DNA of 64,000 bases from Psychrobacter cibarius (GCA_030686115.1 CP131612.1:1054001-1118000), one strand, 5' to 3'. Positions 17,933-25,783 are shown, numbered from the stretch's first letter. Notes: a model not told the origin generated them from the sequence alone. Numbers and translations: made by a program.

Positions 17933-18567
17933 CTTTTATCATCCTTATTATTCAGTACAAGGTTGGCGATAACTCCAAGCTCCACCATTGTCAGAGCCTT
18001 TAAAGTACGATTACCAACTTGGTTGATAGCATCCTTTATCTCGTATGCTAGCTTATCCTTATCCTTTTCATGATCGTAGCAATCACTACTAGCATACAAA
18101 GTTAAGTGAGAGTCATGAGTGTCTGCTTCGCGTTTAGAATCAATATGAAATCTACGATGGAAAGCTTTGTCCAACGTGAAATACTTTGTTCCAACCTTCT
18201 TAACGGTCACATTATCTGTGATAGGTGGTGCATTTCTTTGACGCTGAGTTAGGAGTAACTTTTGACCAACAATGGGTTTTGATTTTAGGAATGCCTGCTG
18301 ACGCTCTTCCATTAGATCGTTGGCAAGGTCGCTACCTGCCAGCGGCTCATGACCAGGACAACCGCCACCAAATACATCAAAACCTTCGCAGTCGTCACCA
18401 ACCGGCATAACAGTGTGACCTGCTTCTAACAGCTTGTTTAGTTCAACTCTTGCTTCAGCATCAGATAGAGGGTTACCGTTTCCATCTTCCAAAAAATCGA
18501 TAGTGCCAACACGGTTGTTTCGAAGACATCCTGCTATAGACTGCTTTAAGTGATAGGTCGTCATCAC
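17929..18567 (-). CDS. hypothetical early phage protein, 212 residues
   Basis: The product is soluble. It has a Gly/Cys-rich segment (DDCEGFDVFGGGCPGHEP) and a central stretch that looks like a small beta domain (TDNVTVKKVGTKYFTLDKAF). I do not recognise a family. The ATGA overlap with the downstream exonuclease gene shows translational coupling. Confidence 0.65.
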   Translation of the reverse strand: MMTTYHLKQSIAGCLRNNRVGTIDFLEDGNGNPLSDAEARVELNKLLEAGHTVMPVGDDCEGFDVFGGGCPGHEPLAGSDLANDLMEERQQAFLKSKPIVGQKLLLTQRQRNAPPITDNVTVKKVGTKYFTLDKAFHRRFHIDSKREADTHDSHLTLYASSDCYDHEKDKDKLAYEIKDAINQVGNRTLKALTMVELGVIANLVLNNKDDKR

Positions 18568-18854
18568 TCCCTCCCATACGCATTAGAAATAAAAAGATTG
18601 GCATGACTCGCTGTTTTTGCCTGCTCAGATGCCTCGTAGACTTCTTCGTCAAACCCATTCATAGGGTCAGTAACGTAGTTGTCATCGTCTTGGGCTAGAT
18701 ACGCTTTATGTTCAGCAATCAGCGCGTCTTGACCTGCTTGTGAGCGATTAAATGCGTCATTGATGTGTTGCACGCCAGCCGTTGCTGCCGTCATACCAAG
18801 GATTAGTAGTGCAAGGATGCCGATGCTGGCTAGAAAGTCTTTGATTGAGTTCAT
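18564..18854 (-). CDS. first gene of the leftward operon, small membrane protein
   Basis: The protein has 96 residues, with one N-terminal hydrophobic helix (FLASIGILALLILGMTAATA) and a polar C-terminal region. Function unknown. It starts about 25 bases after the inferred pL transcription start, so it is the first translated product after induction. Confidence 0.65.
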   Translation of the reverse strand: MNSIKDFLASIGILALLILGMTAATAGVQHINDAFNRSQAGQDALIAEHKAYLAQDDDNYVTDPMNGFDEEVYEASEQAKTASHANLFISNAYGRE

Positions 18855-18884
18855 AACAGTTACTCTGCGTCGTTGTGATGAATT

Positions 18885-18947
18885 ATTATAGTTTTAACTA
18901 TAAGTAACTGTCAATAGTTTTAACAATAAAAATAGTTTTAACTTTAA
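18885..18947 (-). promoter_or_regulatory. pL promoter with three repressor operators
   Basis: On the minus strand, TTGACA (18914-18909) and TATAAT (18890-18885) are 18 bases apart. Three 18-bp operators lie at 18886-18903 (near-perfect palindrome, half-sites TTATAGTT / AACTATAA), 18912-18929 and 18930-18947. The first covers the spacer and -10 box and the second the -35 box, so a bound repressor would block pL. The same half-sites recur at the cI-cro region. Confidence 0.82.
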
Positions 18948-18982
18948 ATTGTCGTTATAATAATTATTAATCACACACAAAA

Positions 18983-19003
18983 AAACCGCCATTTAGGCGG
19001 TTT
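18983..19003 (-). terminator. minus-strand terminator ending the lysogeny operon
   Basis: AAACCGCC and GGCGGTTT form an 8-bp stem around ATTTA. The T run is on the minus strand, so it stops transcripts coming from the cI side before they reach pL. Confidence 0.75.
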
Positions 19004-19024
19004 GAATTGACGATTAGGTGGGTT

Positions 19025-19345
19025 ATGGAGTTAATTTTTATAGGAATCTGTTTCATCTTACTGGCGATCGCTAATTTTATCAGGATTGCTTTCAATGTAG
19101 GCAAGTCTCATGGCTACCAGCAGGCTCGCAATGAGGATGCCACGTTGCTGCTAAGCGAACCTAAGGTAAAAAATGTAGGAAGTATTGAAGAGATGTCCAA
19201 GCATGTCGCCAATACATTGCTTTCAGAAGATAGTTTGAATAAAAAAACTATTTATATCGTGCGACCAAGTGACGCTCAGGCTGTGCAAAAACTATTTAAA
19301 GAGCGCGATAAGTGCAACCAGAACACCAAGCGTAGTGATTATTAG
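19025..19345 (+). CDS. small membrane-anchored phage protein, hypothetical
   Basis: The protein has 106 residues from the ATG at 19025, preceded by AGGTGGGTT. It has one N-terminal hydrophobic helix (ELIFIGICFILLAIANFI) and a soluble remainder. No family is recognised. Its last 54 bases overlap the convergent gene on the other strand, so one of the two may be untranslated. Moderate support from start signal and helix. Confidence 0.45.
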   Translation: MELIFIGICFILLAIANFIRIAFNVGKSHGYQQARNEDATLLLSEPKVKNVGSIEEMSKHVANTLLSEDSLNKKTIYIVRPSDAQAVQKLFKERDKCNQNTKRSDY

Positions 19346-19540
19346 CATCCAAAGATTGAACCAGTTGAATTTATACCAACGAATAAAACGGTGTAGCAGT
19401 GCCGCTGTCCAGTGATATCTAATAATAGGTGTCAAAAAAACAAGTGACCCATAGTTCTTATAAGGGACTTCAGTTCCGTTATACCAGCGGCTAATAATCT
19501 GCGCCAAGCGCTGGAACTTTAAAGCGATCCATCTAATCAT
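19292..19540 (-). CDS. small C-terminally anchored membrane protein, hypothetical
   Basis: The protein has 82 residues, with many Trp and Arg in the N-terminal half and a hydrophobic C-terminus (LWMLIITTLGVLVALIAL). The start has only a weak ribosome site. It lies in line with cI, and the terminator at 18983 fits the end of such an operon. It is called on position and on the membrane helix. Confidence 0.45.
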   Translation of the reverse strand: MIRWIALKFQRLAQIISRWYNGTEVPYKNYGSLVFLTPIIRYHWTAALLHRFIRWYKFNWFNLWMLIITTLGVLVALIALFK

Positions 19541-19573
19541 TTAAATTACTTTAACCAACAATAGGAAGTTTAT

Positions 19574-19924
19574 ATGAAACCCAATCCAGAAATCAGACTA
19601 GAGATAGTCCGCCTTTTATTACAGAATTCATCAGCGGATAATATCGATCATGATCGTATTATTGAGTCCGCTGATAAACTATCCCGCTTTGTTATTGATG
19701 GCAATCAAGTACGAACAACTTGCCAGCCAAAAATAATTATTGAATCCATCATTCAGGATCTGGACTCTCAAGGGCCTCTAGCGCTTGTTTTAGAAAAGTG
19801 GCTAATGCGGAACGAGCGTTTGCGTGCATTTTTTCGAGCGAGTCATCAAAAGGCACCCACAAGTCCACTTGGGCGGACTGCAACGGCATATCTTCACCGA
19901 GATCGCCATCCAAATAAACGCTAA
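19574..19924 (+). CDS. hypothetical phage protein, 116 residues
   Basis: A good ribosome site (ATAGGAAGTTTAT) precedes the ATG. The N-terminal 60 residues look like a natural helical protein (EIRLEIVRLLLQNSSADNID). The last 58 residues run antisense through the gene on the other strand and are Arg/Pro-rich, as if the original end had been lost and the frame now reads on by chance. No family is recognised. Confidence 0.4.
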   Translation: MKPNPEIRLEIVRLLLQNSSADNIDHDRIIESADKLSRFVIDGNQVRTTCQPKIIIESIIQDLDSQGPLALVLEKWLMRNERLRAFFRASHQKAPTSPLGRTATAYLHRDRHPNKR

Positions 19925-19970
19925 CTAGCGCCATGCCGTCAGTGGGTGAGCCTGAAAATTTAATATCCAT
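19749..19970 (-). CDS. hypothetical phage protein, 73 residues
   Basis: The start at 19970 (MDIKFSGSPTDGMALVSVYL) is preferred over the one at 20003 because GAAGAGA precedes it. The product is acidic with a beta-rich start and a helical end (LATFLKQALEALES). I have an impression of similar small proteins in Moraxellaceae phages but cannot name a family. It lies downstream of cI on the same strand. Confidence 0.55.
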   Translation of the reverse strand: MDIKFSGSPTDGMALVSVYLDGDLGEDMPLQSAQVDLWVPFDDSLEKMHANARSALATFLKQALEALESPDPE

Positions 19971-20028
19971 ATCATTCTCTTCATCAGTTTTAGCCAGTCT
20001 CAAGCGTGCTGGCTAGTACGCATCAAAA

Positions 20029-20148
20029 CTAATCCCAATCCAATGCCTCACGATACACGCACCATCCTAATGGTGGTGTATCAACTGGCTTTGCATGCTT
20101 CAAAAAATGGCATACCCATACATACGCCCAATCATTAGTATTCGACAT
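20029..20148 (-). CDS. short 39-residue protein downstream of cI
   Basis: This is a Trp-rich short frame (MSNTNDWAYVWVCHFLKHAK and onward) that overlaps the end of cI by 14 bases. It is preceded by AAGGTGGTGGGTAAAT, a strong start signal. It is supported by coupling and ribosome site only; function unknown. Confidence 0.45.
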   Translation of the reverse strand: MSNTNDWAYVWVCHFLKHAKPVDTPPLGWCVYREALDWD

Positions 20149-20860
20149 ATTTACCCACCACCTTACCAACTAGATTGCATTCACCCATCGGCAGCATTTT
20201 TTGCTCATGCCAGTTTGGGTTAAGAGGTCTTAGATACATGTCATCTGAAGTCTCACCTAGTACCAGTTGCTTGAATGTGGCTTCGGTATCATGATTACAT
20301 TGAACTATCACAAGATCGTTGTTCTTTAATGCAAACAACCCTGTTTCTGGCTCTACATAGATAATATCGCCTGGGTCAAACTTAGGAAGCATGCTTTCAC
20401 CTCGTACAATTAAGGCAAAACCATTTTTTGATAGATTTTTTGGTCTTGATACTCTACCTATAGCATCATCAAAACAAACAGCATCTACGTTAGACCAACT
20501 GCCAGCAGCTACCCAGCTCAAAATAGGTACTTCGTCTGAGTTTTCAGCCATTGCCATGTTGGAAGTTCCCAATGGAGCTGTACTACTGTCCCTTACGCCG
20601 CCGTTCTCAATATCCCTTATTTTTTGGATTAAGTCATCACGGCTTGGCTTAGGCGCACTATCACCTTCTCCGTACATCAGCCAATCAGCATTGGTTTCTA
20701 GCACCCTAGCGATATCACTAATAAATCGTGAGCGTTTCGACTTGCCTGCCTCAAGCTGATAGTAACTAGGTTGCTTCATGCCCACAGCGTCTGCTACCTG
20801 TTGTTGCGACAGGTTCAGTTGCTCTCGAGCAAACTTCAATCTATCCGGTAGCGTGTTCAT
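20135..20860 (-). CDS. CI-like prophage repressor (XRE HTH plus S24 peptidase)
   Basis: The protein has 241 residues from the ATG at 20860, chosen for GAGGAAAGT directly before it. Residues 5-62 form a helix-turn-helix domain (LSQQQVADAVGMKQPSYYQL). Residues 110-241 form a LexA/CI-type self-cleaving domain: cleavage site Ala119-Gly120 (WVAAGSW), nucleophile Ser156 (VRGESMLPKFDPGD) and Lys197 (ATFKQLV). It should hold pL and pR shut in the lysogen through the seven repeated operators and be inactivated by RecA filaments after DNA damage. Confidence 0.93.
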   Translation of the reverse strand: MNTLPDRLKFAREQLNLSQQQVADAVGMKQPSYYQLEAGKSKRSRFISDIARVLETNADWLMYGEGDSAPKPSRDDLIQKIRDIENGGVRDSSTAPLGTSNMAMAENSDEVPILSWVAAGSWSNVDAVCFDDAIGRVSRPKNLSKNGFALIVRGESMLPKFDPGDIIYVEPETGLFALKNNDLVIVQCNHDTEATFKQLVLGETSDDMYLRPLNPNWHEQKMLPMGECNLVGKVVGKYVEY

Positions 20861-20879
20861 ACTTTCCTCGATATTAAAA

Positions 20880-20995
20880 TAAATAGTCAATATCCCATTT
20901 TATAGTCAAGACTATACAATAACAAACAGTTATAACTATTGATTATTTATAGTTAAAACAATATAATCTTATAAAATCAATAGTTAGGACAATAT
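20880..20995. promoter_or_regulatory. cI-cro control region: pRM, pR and four operators
   Basis: pR on the plus strand has TTGATT (20939-20944) and TATAAT (20962-20967), 17 bases apart. A pRM candidate on the minus strand has TTGACT (20909-20904) and TATTTT (20885-20880), 18 bases apart. Four 18-bp operators lie at 20900-20917 (ATAGTC AA GACTAT), 20924-20941, 20947-20964 and 20978-20995. The first sits on the pRM -35 box, the next two on pR, and the last just before the cro start codon. Consensus half-site ATAGTY / RACWAT. Confidence 0.82.
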
Positions 20996-20997
20996 AA

Positions 20998-21222
20998 ATG
21001 ACACCTTCCCAAAAATCATACAAGCGGCTGGTTGCTCATTTTGGCGGACAGCAAAAGACAGCAGACGCTCTTGGTTGTACTCAGCCTTCAGTTTGGGCTT
21101 GGTTACAAGGGAATGCGCATATGTCTGCGGTATTGGCTTTAAAGGCAGAAAGACTTACCAATGGCGAAATATCTTCTTCCGAGCTTTGTCCAGCACTAGC
21201 ATCACTTGAAGCCGTTAAGTAG
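20998..21222 (+). CDS. Cro-like repressor (YdaS-type HTH)
   Basis: The protein has 74 residues with a helix-turn-helix near residues 20-45 (KTADALGCTQPSVWAWLQG), like YdaS/Cro proteins of lambdoid prophages. It lies directly after pR and divergent from cI, so it is expected to shut down cI expression during lytic growth. AGGA lies nine bases before the ATG, within the last operator. Confidence 0.85.
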   Translation: MTPSQKSYKRLVAHFGGQQKTADALGCTQPSVWAWLQGNAHMSAVLALKAERLTNGEISSSELCPALASLEAVK

Positions 21223-21276
21223 ATAATACAACCACGCACTCATCAACAACACGTTTTTATAAATAGGTAGGACACG

Positions 21277-21726
21277 ATGGACGTAATAGACGCAGCACAC
21301 AGCACAGTACATAACCCAAAGCATGGCGGCTCAACAGCCATTGCCGCACGCATGGGTATGTCGAGCACAGTATTAAACAATAAGGTTAATCCAAACACTG
21401 ATAGTCATCATCTGCGCTTAGACGAAGCTTTGACCATCATGGAATACACCAACGACACGGCTATCATCCAAGCCATGGCCCAGCGTCTTGGCGGTGTGTT
21501 TTATCAGGTTGATGGTGAGGCGACGCAGGCAAGCATACTCATGACAGCACTATCTACGTCAGCATGCCAGGGCGACATTATGTCTGAGATGCACAAAGCG
21601 TTAGAAGACGGTCGTATCGATTGTAATGAGCATGACGCAATTCAAACGGCTATTCAGAACGCCATCGTAACGTTTCGCACATTGAGCGTTCAAATCGCAA
21701 AGCATTGTGGGGCTGACCATGTGTAA
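21277..21726 (+). CDS. CII-type phage regulator (CP76 family)
   Basis: The protein has 149 residues. The N-terminal half resembles the Phage_CP76 / CII regulators: a helix-turn-helix-like segment (GGSTAIAARMGMSSTVLNNK) and VNPNTDSHHLRLDEALTIM. The family is linked to control of lysogenic promoters and replication. It is second gene of the pR operon and ends overlapping the next gene. Confidence 0.82.
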   Translation: MDVIDAAHSTVHNPKHGGSTAIAARMGMSSTVLNNKVNPNTDSHHLRLDEALTIMEYTNDTAIIQAMAQRLGGVFYQVDGEATQASILMTALSTSACQGDIMSEMHKALEDGRIDCNEHDAIQTAIQNAIVTFRTLSVQIAKHCGADHV

Positions 21727-21916
21727 CGACAAGTGCAAAATCTGCCGTTTAAGAGCGAGAGTAGAAGTCGCAATAAATGATGCAGATATCAAACGTGAGT
21801 TTGAGCGCATCGAGCGCAATCAAAAGATTATTGATTTGGGTGAGAAGCTAGAAGCGATTGATTACCTGAGAGCCAAACAAGCAAAAACCCCATCAGTTCG
21901 AGCTGATGGGGTTTAG
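21719..21916 (+). CDS. hypothetical phage protein with CxxC start, 65 residues
   Basis: The start at 21719 (MCNDKCKICRLRARVEVAIN) overlaps the stop of the CII gene. The N-terminus has three Cys spaced like a small zinc knot, followed by a charged helix. No family is recognised. Its last codons form half of a strong hairpin. Confidence 0.55.
   Translation: MCNDKCKICRLRARVEVAINDADIKREFERIERNQKIIDLGEKLEAIDYLRAKQAKTPSVRADGV
21885..21914 (-). terminator. hairpin at the end of the pR-proximal genes
   Basis: A 12-bp stem (21885-21896 with 21903-21914) overlaps the end of the preceding gene. The better T run is on the minus strand (TTTTTG); on the plus strand only TTT follows. It could be a weak early terminator (like tR1) on the plus strand or a block to antisense transcripts. 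Confidence 0.5.
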
Positions 21917-21962
21917 GTGTTTCTTTAGAGCTATAAACTAAAATTGTTGAAGGAATTTTACA

Positions 21963-22685
21963 ATGAATATTCAGAATTTGCAAATAAATAATAATCAGCG
22001 CATGTCTAGCCGTGAAATCGCAGAGCTGACAAATAAAGAGCACAAGAACGTGAAGCGTGATTGCTTGGTTATGTTTGATGAGCTCGAAATAGATGCGCTC
22101 ATATTTGAGCGTATCTTTATTGACAACATGAACCGTCAGCAAACCGAATACCTGCTCAATAAAGACTTAACTATTACCTTGGTATCGGGTTATAACGCAA
22201 AAATTCGCTATCTAATCATTCAGCGCTGGCAAGAGTTAGAAGCGCAAGCCAGCGCGCCAGTTATTCCAGCCACACTATCTGAAGCATTACGCCTTGCTGC
22301 TGACCAAGCTGAGCTTATTGAAGATCAGCAATCACGCTTAGCACTTGCTGAGCCTAAAGCAGCTGCATTGGATGTTATCGACAGCGCTATGGGTAGTCTT
22401 AACGCGCGTGATACAGCTAAAACACTAGGCGTTCAACCACAGAAGTTCAATGCATGGTGTATTGCTCACAACTGGATGTACCGCGATAACAAAGACAAGC
22501 TGCAAATGTGTAGCAATCGCTTACAACAAGGCTTCATGTCACAACGCCCAGTAACTTACACCGTGCCAGTTAATCGCAATGGTGTCACTGTTTACGAAAC
22601 ACGCGCTACAACACAGCCACTATTCACGCCAAAGGGCTTAACCCATCTAGCGCGTCTATTCGCCATCGTTCATGAGGTGGCGTAA
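21963..22685 (+). CDS. phage antirepressor (Rha N-terminal, KilAC C-terminal)
   Basis: The protein has 240 residues. Residues 12-95 match the Rha family (MSSREIAELTNKEHKNVKRD, TEYLLNKDLTITLVSGYN). The C-terminal half matches the KilAC/ANT domain (LNARDTAKTLGVQPQKFNAW, LFTPKGLTHLARLF). Such proteins bind DNA or repressors and influence the lytic decision. It is translationally coupled to the replication gene (TAATG). Confidence 0.88.
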   Translation: MNIQNLQINNNQRMSSREIAELTNKEHKNVKRDCLVMFDELEIDALIFERIFIDNMNRQQTEYLLNKDLTITLVSGYNAKIRYLIIQRWQELEAQASAPVIPATLSEALRLAADQAELIEDQQSRLALAEPKAAALDVIDSAMGSLNARDTAKTLGVQPQKFNAWCIAHNWMYRDNKDKLQMCSNRLQQGFMSQRPVTYTVPVNRNGVTVYETRATTQPLFTPKGLTHLARLFAIVHEVA

Positions 22686-24202
22686 TGCATTTCGTCAATC
22701 ATAACTTCACTGACATCGACTTTGAAACCAAGCACATGAGCCGCATCGAGAAAACCATATATCTTGATTTGCGCTCATTGTACTTATCAGAAGAAAAGCC
22801 TATCGATGGCAGTGATATGGACCTATTACAGCGCCGCTTATCTGTCACTGACGACGCTGAACAGCAAGCGCTGGTATTCGTACTAAAAGACAAATTCACC
22901 AAGGCTGGCAAGCTATTCAAGCATCCAGTATGGGACAAGATAATCAAAGATTATAAATTTCAGCAGATCTCTACTGCACTTGGTGATATGACTAAGCGAC
23001 TTAGAGCAGCTGGTGTAACTGTCGAATCGAATGCTGGCATGTCAGCTATTAGAGAGTTATACATCCAGCGCTTTGGTGGCGACAAGCTAACACGAATCAC
23101 GAATAACGCTAATGTCATGACGAATGAAGCGAATGTGAAAGCGAATAGGGCGAATGATAAAGCGAGTGTCATGACGAACGAGGGCGAATACAAGCTAACT
23201 TCTAATGACGAACGTAAATTTATGGTTGATAGCCTTAAAGGTGTTGGCGAATCAGTCACGCTCAAGACTTCTATAACAACGCTTAGAGAGCTTTATAGCA
23301 AGCGCTTTAACAGTGATAGCAAAACAGATGCTACTAACGCTATCCATCAAGCGAATGGTATGACGAACACTAACGCTAATCCAATGACGAATGCAGTGAA
23401 TGCAATCACGAATGAAATTAATGCGGAAAATGACACCATAACTACGAACCATGAACCAGAAACCAATAACCAGAAACCAGTTAGTGAAGACGCACACACA
23501 AACACAGGCGAGGTGATTGTGGATAAGTTTAATCATGGTTCTGTGGATAACTCTACTGATGACAATCAACCATCAGACAGCCAACCAGTACCAGTTGAAC
23601 CAGTAGCATCACAGCCATCAGTCAACCAGCCAGCAACCAAAGCTGACCAGATACGCGACCAACGTGCTGATGATATTGAGAATTGGGAAGCACCAACCAT
23701 TGACCAGATGCGCGGTGAATTATTCAAAGCAGGCAAGATGATTCAGCTAACCGATGAACAGTATCAGTTTGAAATCTCAGCATTCAAAGCTCATTACGCT
23801 GAGCAAGCGCTCAAAGGCAATCCACTGACCACAGAATCTTATCGCAAAGTAAAACTAATCAAATGGATGATACGTGAAGCAAACAACCAAAAAGCCGACC
23901 AAGCGCGTCAGGAAAAAGCCAAAGGTCGCTTCTCTACAGATAACGAAGATTGGGGCACCACAGCCAATAAAGGCAGCTCAAATTTTGACAGTGATTTACC
24001 GCCTATCTACCACCCCAGTCACAGCACTAGTGATGCCGCTGATGAGTATGCGCCTTTATCTCTGAATGGTTGTAAGCGCCCACCACTGGAAGGTATGACC
24101 ACTGCGGAAACCGAGGCTTATGTAGATAGATATGTTCAGTCTGGTGAAGCTCGAGTAACAGCATATGATCGTTTATCAAGAGAAATGAAGGAGGCGGTGT
24201 GA
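22685..24202 (+). CDS. phage replication initiation protein (DUF1376 / DnaT-like)
   Basis: The protein has 505 residues. Residues 1-95 are a DUF1376-type module (FETKHMSRIEKTIYLDLRSL). The C-terminal part near 345-400 resembles the DnaT DNA-binding domain (QYQFEISAFKAHYAEQALKG, RKVKLIKWMIREAN). Between them is a long Asn/Thr/Ala-rich repetitive linker. By analogy with lambda O and similar proteins it should recognise the phage origin and load host replication proteins. The linker DNA carries CGAATG repeats that may be the origin itself. It overlaps the next gene by 4 bases. Confidence 0.75.
   Translation: MHFVNHNFTDIDFETKHMSRIEKTIYLDLRSLYLSEEKPIDGSDMDLLQRRLSVTDDAEQQALVFVLKDKFTKAGKLFKHPVWDKIIKDYKFQQISTALGDMTKRLRAAGVTVESNAGMSAIRELYIQRFGGDKLTRITNNANVMTNEANVKANRANDKASVMTNEGEYKLTSNDERKFMVDSLKGVGESVTLKTSITTLRELYSKRFNSDSKTDATNAIHQANGMTNTNANPMTNAVNAITNEINAENDTITTNHEPETNNQKPVSEDAHTNTGEVIVDKFNHGSVDNSTDDNQPSDSQPVPVEPVASQPSVNQPATKADQIRDQRADDIENWEAPTIDQMRGELFKAGKMIQLTDEQYQFEISAFKAHYAEQALKGNPLTTESYRKVKLIKWMIREANNQKADQARQEKAKGRFSTDNEDWGTTANKGSSNFDSDLPPIYHPSHSTSDAADEYAPLSLNGCKRPPLEGMTTAETEAYVDRYVQSGEARVTAYDRLSREMKEAV
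23090..23416 (+). repeat. iteron-like CGAATG repeats inside the replication gene
   Basis: CGAAT or GCGAATG units recur at about 23092, 23121, 23130, 23142, 23151, 23185, 23248, 23352, 23388 and 23409, with related CGAACG and CGAGTG units between. They encode the Asn/Thr/Ala-rich linker. Clusters with 9-12 base spacing resemble the iterons of lambda-type origins, which also lie within the initiator gene. A purely protein-level repeat is the alternative. Confidence 0.45.
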
Positions 24203-24984
24203 GCGTAAAAGAACTCGCTTTGTTTGCCGGTCAAGGTGGTGGCATCTACGGATCAATGATACTGGGTTGGAATACAGTCGCGTACGTTGAGAAAAATAAA
24301 TATTGTCAAAAAGTATTAAGACAACGCATGCAAGACGGGTGGTTTGATAACGGAGAAATTTATGATGACATCACAGAATTCAACGCAAACCACGCTCATA
24401 AGTACAGAGGACTCATCGACGTTATTACAGGCGGATTTCCATGTCAGCCGCACTCAGTGGCTGGAAAGCGCGAGGGAGCAAGTGACGAACGTTATCTCTG
24501 GTGTGAAATTGAAAAAACAATTGAGATTGTACGACCGGAAAGGCTCTTTTTTGAAAACGTCAGAGGCTTGCTCAGCGATGCAGCCATCATTGATGTTTGC
24601 AGAATTATCGAAGGTCTTGGATACCAGCTTAGCGCACCATTATTGCTTGGAAGTGACGATTGCGGAAACATACATGAGCGGAAACGAGTCTGGATTTACG
24701 CTACCGACCCCGCGCAGCAGCCGCGCAATGCATGCGGAACTGAAACTACCCAGCATAAGAAGCAATCAGCATCGGAATCTAGAAACAGCAATCAGCAATT
24801 TAGCAATGCCAGAATTAGAAGCTTTGAGCAGTTGTTATCAGAATCAAACGTACCTGAGCCCGTATTTTGCGGAATGGATGATGAATTACCCGATCGGCGC
24901 CAGCAGCTTACGGCGATTGGAAACGGACAAGATCCAATCGTGATGGCAACGGCTTATCGAATACTGAGTGGCGAGTTTTTATGA
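24199..24984 (+). CDS. phage DNA (cytosine-5) methyltransferase, orphan
   Basis: The protein has 261 residues. It transfers methyl groups from SAM to C5 of cytosine in DNA. Motif I FAGQGGGIYGS, motif IV GGFPCQPHSVAGKR with catalytic Cys82, motif VI LFFENVRGLL, motif VIII NIHERKRVWI and motif X AIGNGQDPIVMATAYRIL are all present and in order. The target-recognition region is very short. No restriction enzyme gene lies nearby, so it probably protects phage DNA or alters host patterns. The start is a GTG after GGAGGCG, overlapping the previous stop. Confidence 0.93.
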   Translation: MSVKELALFAGQGGGIYGSMILGWNTVAYVEKNKYCQKVLRQRMQDGWFDNGEIYDDITEFNANHAHKYRGLIDVITGGFPCQPHSVAGKREGASDERYLWCEIEKTIEIVRPERLFFENVRGLLSDAAIIDVCRIIEGLGYQLSAPLLLGSDDCGNIHERKRVWIYATDPAQQPRNACGTETTQHKKQSASESRNSNQQFSNARIRSFEQLLSESNVPEPVFCGMDDELPDRRQQLTAIGNGQDPIVMATAYRILSGEFL

Positions 24985-25181
24985 AAACCACAAAGGATCT
25001 CAATGTCTCAGGATTACAGAAAGCATATGACACAAAGGTATTTGCTCACAAAGGCTGGTCAGGACGGGTAAGAGTAGTTGCTGGAGATCCTTTCCATGAT
25101 GACTATGCTAAGTGGGACGATTTTGGAAACGCTATAGATCACGAATATGGCGACATTAATTTAAAGGATGGTAAGAGATGA
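24981..25181 (+). CDS. hypothetical phage protein, 66 residues
   Basis: A small soluble protein with a central GDPFHDDYAKWDDFGNAIDH stretch, rich in Asp. No family is recognised. ATGA overlap with the methyltransferase gene and again with the next gene shows it is part of the same translated array. Confidence 0.6.
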   Translation: MKTTKDLNVSGLQKAYDTKVFAHKGWSGRVRVVAGDPFHDDYAKWDDFGNAIDHEYGDINLKDGKR

Positions 25182-25522
25182 ATAAGAACATACAAGCATT
25201 AGGCCGCATGAAGACGGGAACGATGAATAACACTGAAAAAGCCTATGCCCAGCACTTAGAAATGCAGCGCCGCGCAGGTGAGATTTCTTATTACTCTTTC
25301 GACGGCATCAACCTACGGTTAGCAGATAACACGTTTTACAAGCCAGACTTCTTGGTGATGCGCTCAGACGGGCAATTAGAAATACACGAAGTTAAAGGTC
25401 ATTGGACTGACGATGCGCTTGTGAAGATTAAAGTCGCTGCTGATAAATTTCCGTTTAAGTTTATTGCAATCATGAAGCAGACCAAAAGGAATGGCGGTGG
25501 TTGGGATGTTCGAGACTTTTAA
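25178..25522 (+). CDS. DUF1064 family protein, nuclease-like
   Basis: The protein has 114 residues. The pattern matches DUF1064: NNTEKAYAQHLEMQRRAGEI, then YKPDFLVMRSDGQLEIHEVK and GHW. The PDF...E.K residues are those of a restriction-like (PD-(D/E)XK or VSR-like) fold. In other phages it occupies the slot of a Holliday-junction resolvase or small endonuclease. That role is likely, not proven. Confidence 0.85.
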   Translation: MNKNIQALGRMKTGTMNNTEKAYAQHLEMQRRAGEISYYSFDGINLRLADNTFYKPDFLVMRSDGQLEIHEVKGHWTDDALVKIKVAADKFPFKFIAIMKQTKRNGGGWDVRDF

Positions 25523-25550
25523 CGTATATAAAGCACATGAAAGGTGAGCC

Positions 25551-25769
25551 ATGAATGACCATCAAGCAACATGCGGCAACTGCCATCAAGTTATAAAGTT
25601 TTCAATTAGTGATTTAGAGCTCAGACCTAGACCTGCCGGCAGTGATTATCCTAATGGTTTTTTAATGATCAGGTGCTCAGATTGCGATTACCTTAACCCA
25701 CCATCAGGCATGCTGGATTATGAATTAATACAAACAGAATGGGCAGCTCATGCCACCAACTCAGATTAA
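25551..25769 (+). CDS. small zinc-ribbon protein
   Basis: The protein has 72 residues with two CxxC knuckles (CGNCHQ near residue 8 and CSDCDY near residue 43), so it probably binds zinc. AAAGGTGAGCC precedes the ATG. Function unknown. Confidence 0.65.
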   Translation: MNDHQATCGNCHQVIKFSISDLELRPRPAGSDYPNGFLMIRCSDCDYLNPPSGMLDYELIQTEWAAHATNSD

Positions 25770-25783
25770 AGGAGTAGATGATT

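Noticed and set aside
24344..24943. A 199-codon open frame on the plus strand inside the methyltransferase gene
   Set aside because: It lies wholly within the clear C5 methyltransferase in another frame, has no start signal and no recognisable protein character.
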